From Verrucomicrobiaceae bacterium UBA7681 (GTDB lineage: Bacteria > Verrucomicrobiota > Verrucomicrobiia > Verrucomicrobiales > Verrucomicrobiaceae), in assembly GCA_002482965.1 (NCBI GenBank), contig DLGZ01000030.1:1-39984 (forward strand): a stretch of DNA of 39,984 nt, given 5' to 3'. Position numbers and translations under genes: made by a program. The notes under the pieces were generated by a model. It had not been told where the DNA came from and ran no database searches. It saw only the letters and a program-made list of their open reading frames with translations. Positions 39,855-39,984 of this stretch are shown in pieces; position 1 is the first letter of the stretch; each line of letters starts with the position of its first letter.

Positions 39855-39905
39855 GCTGTAAATCTGCTGGATTACGCCTGCGCTGGTTCGAATCCAGCCT
39901 TGCCA
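39855..39905 (+). pseudogene. 3' fragment of a tRNA-Tyr(GTA) gene, candidate attachment site
   Basis: The anticodon loop CTGTAAA (anticodon GTA, 39858-39860), the 3' strand of the anticodon stem TCTGC, a 14-nt class II variable arm, a perfect T-arm (GCTGG-TTCGAAT-CCAGC, 39882-39898) and an acceptor 3' strand CTTGCCA are in place. The 5' acceptor strand (it should read about TGGCAAG), the D-arm and a pairing 5' anticodon stem are missing: the preceding bases AGAGG do not match. This is what a tyrosine recombinase leaves at the far end of an element integrated in a tRNA-Tyr gene. The intact copy is not in this window. A highly divergent complete tRNA is the less likely alternative. Confidence 0.6.
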
Positions 39906-39937
39906 CGATATTCATTATGAGTGAGTTAAAGACCAAT

Positions 39938-39958
39938 GCCCCGACCCAAAGGCGGGGC
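39938..39958 (+). terminator. GC hairpin after the tRNA fragment
   Basis: GCCCCG (39938-39943) pairs perfectly with CGGGGC (39953-39958) over a 9-nt loop, followed by TTGTGTG. The T-run is poor, so this is a weak or relict terminator, plausibly the one that once followed the tRNA gene. Confidence 0.45.
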
Positions 39959-39984
39959 TTGTGTGCTTGGCATGAACATGAACT

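Larger units (their letters stand above)
39678..39984. other. Non-coding right edge around the tRNA fragment
   Basis: This 307-nt stretch upstream of the sigma gene has a lower GC content than the rest and no credible gene. The open frame at 39703-39936 (minus) is the antisense translation of the tRNA part. It holds the tRNA-Tyr 3' fragment and a GC hairpin. Confidence 0.55.

Noticed and set aside
39703..39936. Open frame of 77 codons (minus) containing ARLDSNQRR
   Set aside because: This is the well-known false protein produced by reading a tRNA 3' end (TTCGAATCC) on the opposite strand.
1..39984. CRISPR arrays, insertion sequences, integrase or transposase genes
   Set aside because: No regularly spaced repeats and no recombinase motifs were seen anywhere in the window.

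Overview
This window is a type III secretion (injectisome) island of the Ysc/Psc family in a GC-rich bacterium, most probably a verrucomicrobium of the Verrucomicrobium/Prosthecobacter kind. The lineage call is inference. It rests on an ECF-type sigma factor with a DLTQGFF core, a zinc-ribbon/WD40 membrane Ser/Thr kinase of the sort common in Verrucomicrobia and Planctomycetes, and many start codons without a Shine-Dalgarno (SD) sequence. A Ysc-like T3SS has been described before in Verrucomicrobium spinosum, so the apparatus is not new in this phylum. The effector block and the boundary structures are the less charted parts.

Layout. (1) 268-3801, minus: membrane Ser/Thr kinase with WD40 repeats. 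(2) 3874-12429, minus: accessory block. In transcription order it holds an LcrR-like gene, two small chaperone-like genes, an ExoU-like patatin phospholipase, a small membrane protein, a class I chaperone, a large protein with a nucleotidyltransferase-type motif (candidate effector) and a TPR-glycosyltransferase. (3) 12552-20164, plus: a large DUF1521-like/EF-hand protein, then an lcrGVH-yopBD equivalent (LcrG-like, tip SctA, chaperone LcrH, translocators SctE and SctB). (4) 20291-24750, plus: gatekeeper and export gate (sctW-tyeA-sycN-sctX-sctY-sctV). (5) 24791-32129, plus: yscB-like chaperone, secretin, rings, needle, rod and sorting-platform genes (yscB to yscL order). (6) 32134-38895, plus: sctN-O-P-Q-R-S-T-U. 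(7) 38910-39677, minus: ECF-like sigma factor. (8) 39678-39984: non-coding, with what looks like the 3' half of a tRNA-Tyr gene and a GC hairpin.

How it works together. The three Yersinia blocks (yopN-yscV plus lcrGVH-yopBD, yscB-L, yscN-U) lie here head to tail as 30 plus-strand genes over 26.3 kb, mostly overlapping or less than 55 nt apart. The largest gap (126 nt, before sctW) carries a promoter-like sequence and a hairpin that would cover the sctW ribosome-binding site. Products build the basal body (C, D, J), export gate (R, S, T, U, V), sorting platform (K, L, N, O, Q), needle, rod and ruler (F, I, P with chaperones E, G), tip and pore (A, E, B) and gatekeeper (W, TyeA, SycN, YscB). 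The divergent minus block supplies candidate effectors, each preceded by its chaperone. No LcrF/ExsA-type activator, YscW pilotin, YopR or LcrQ/YscM is visible.

The sigma factor and the kinase are a pair usually found side by side. Here they sit on the same strand at the two outer edges, as if the T3SS block had been inserted between them. The tRNA-Tyr fragment at the right edge fits one end of an integrated element.
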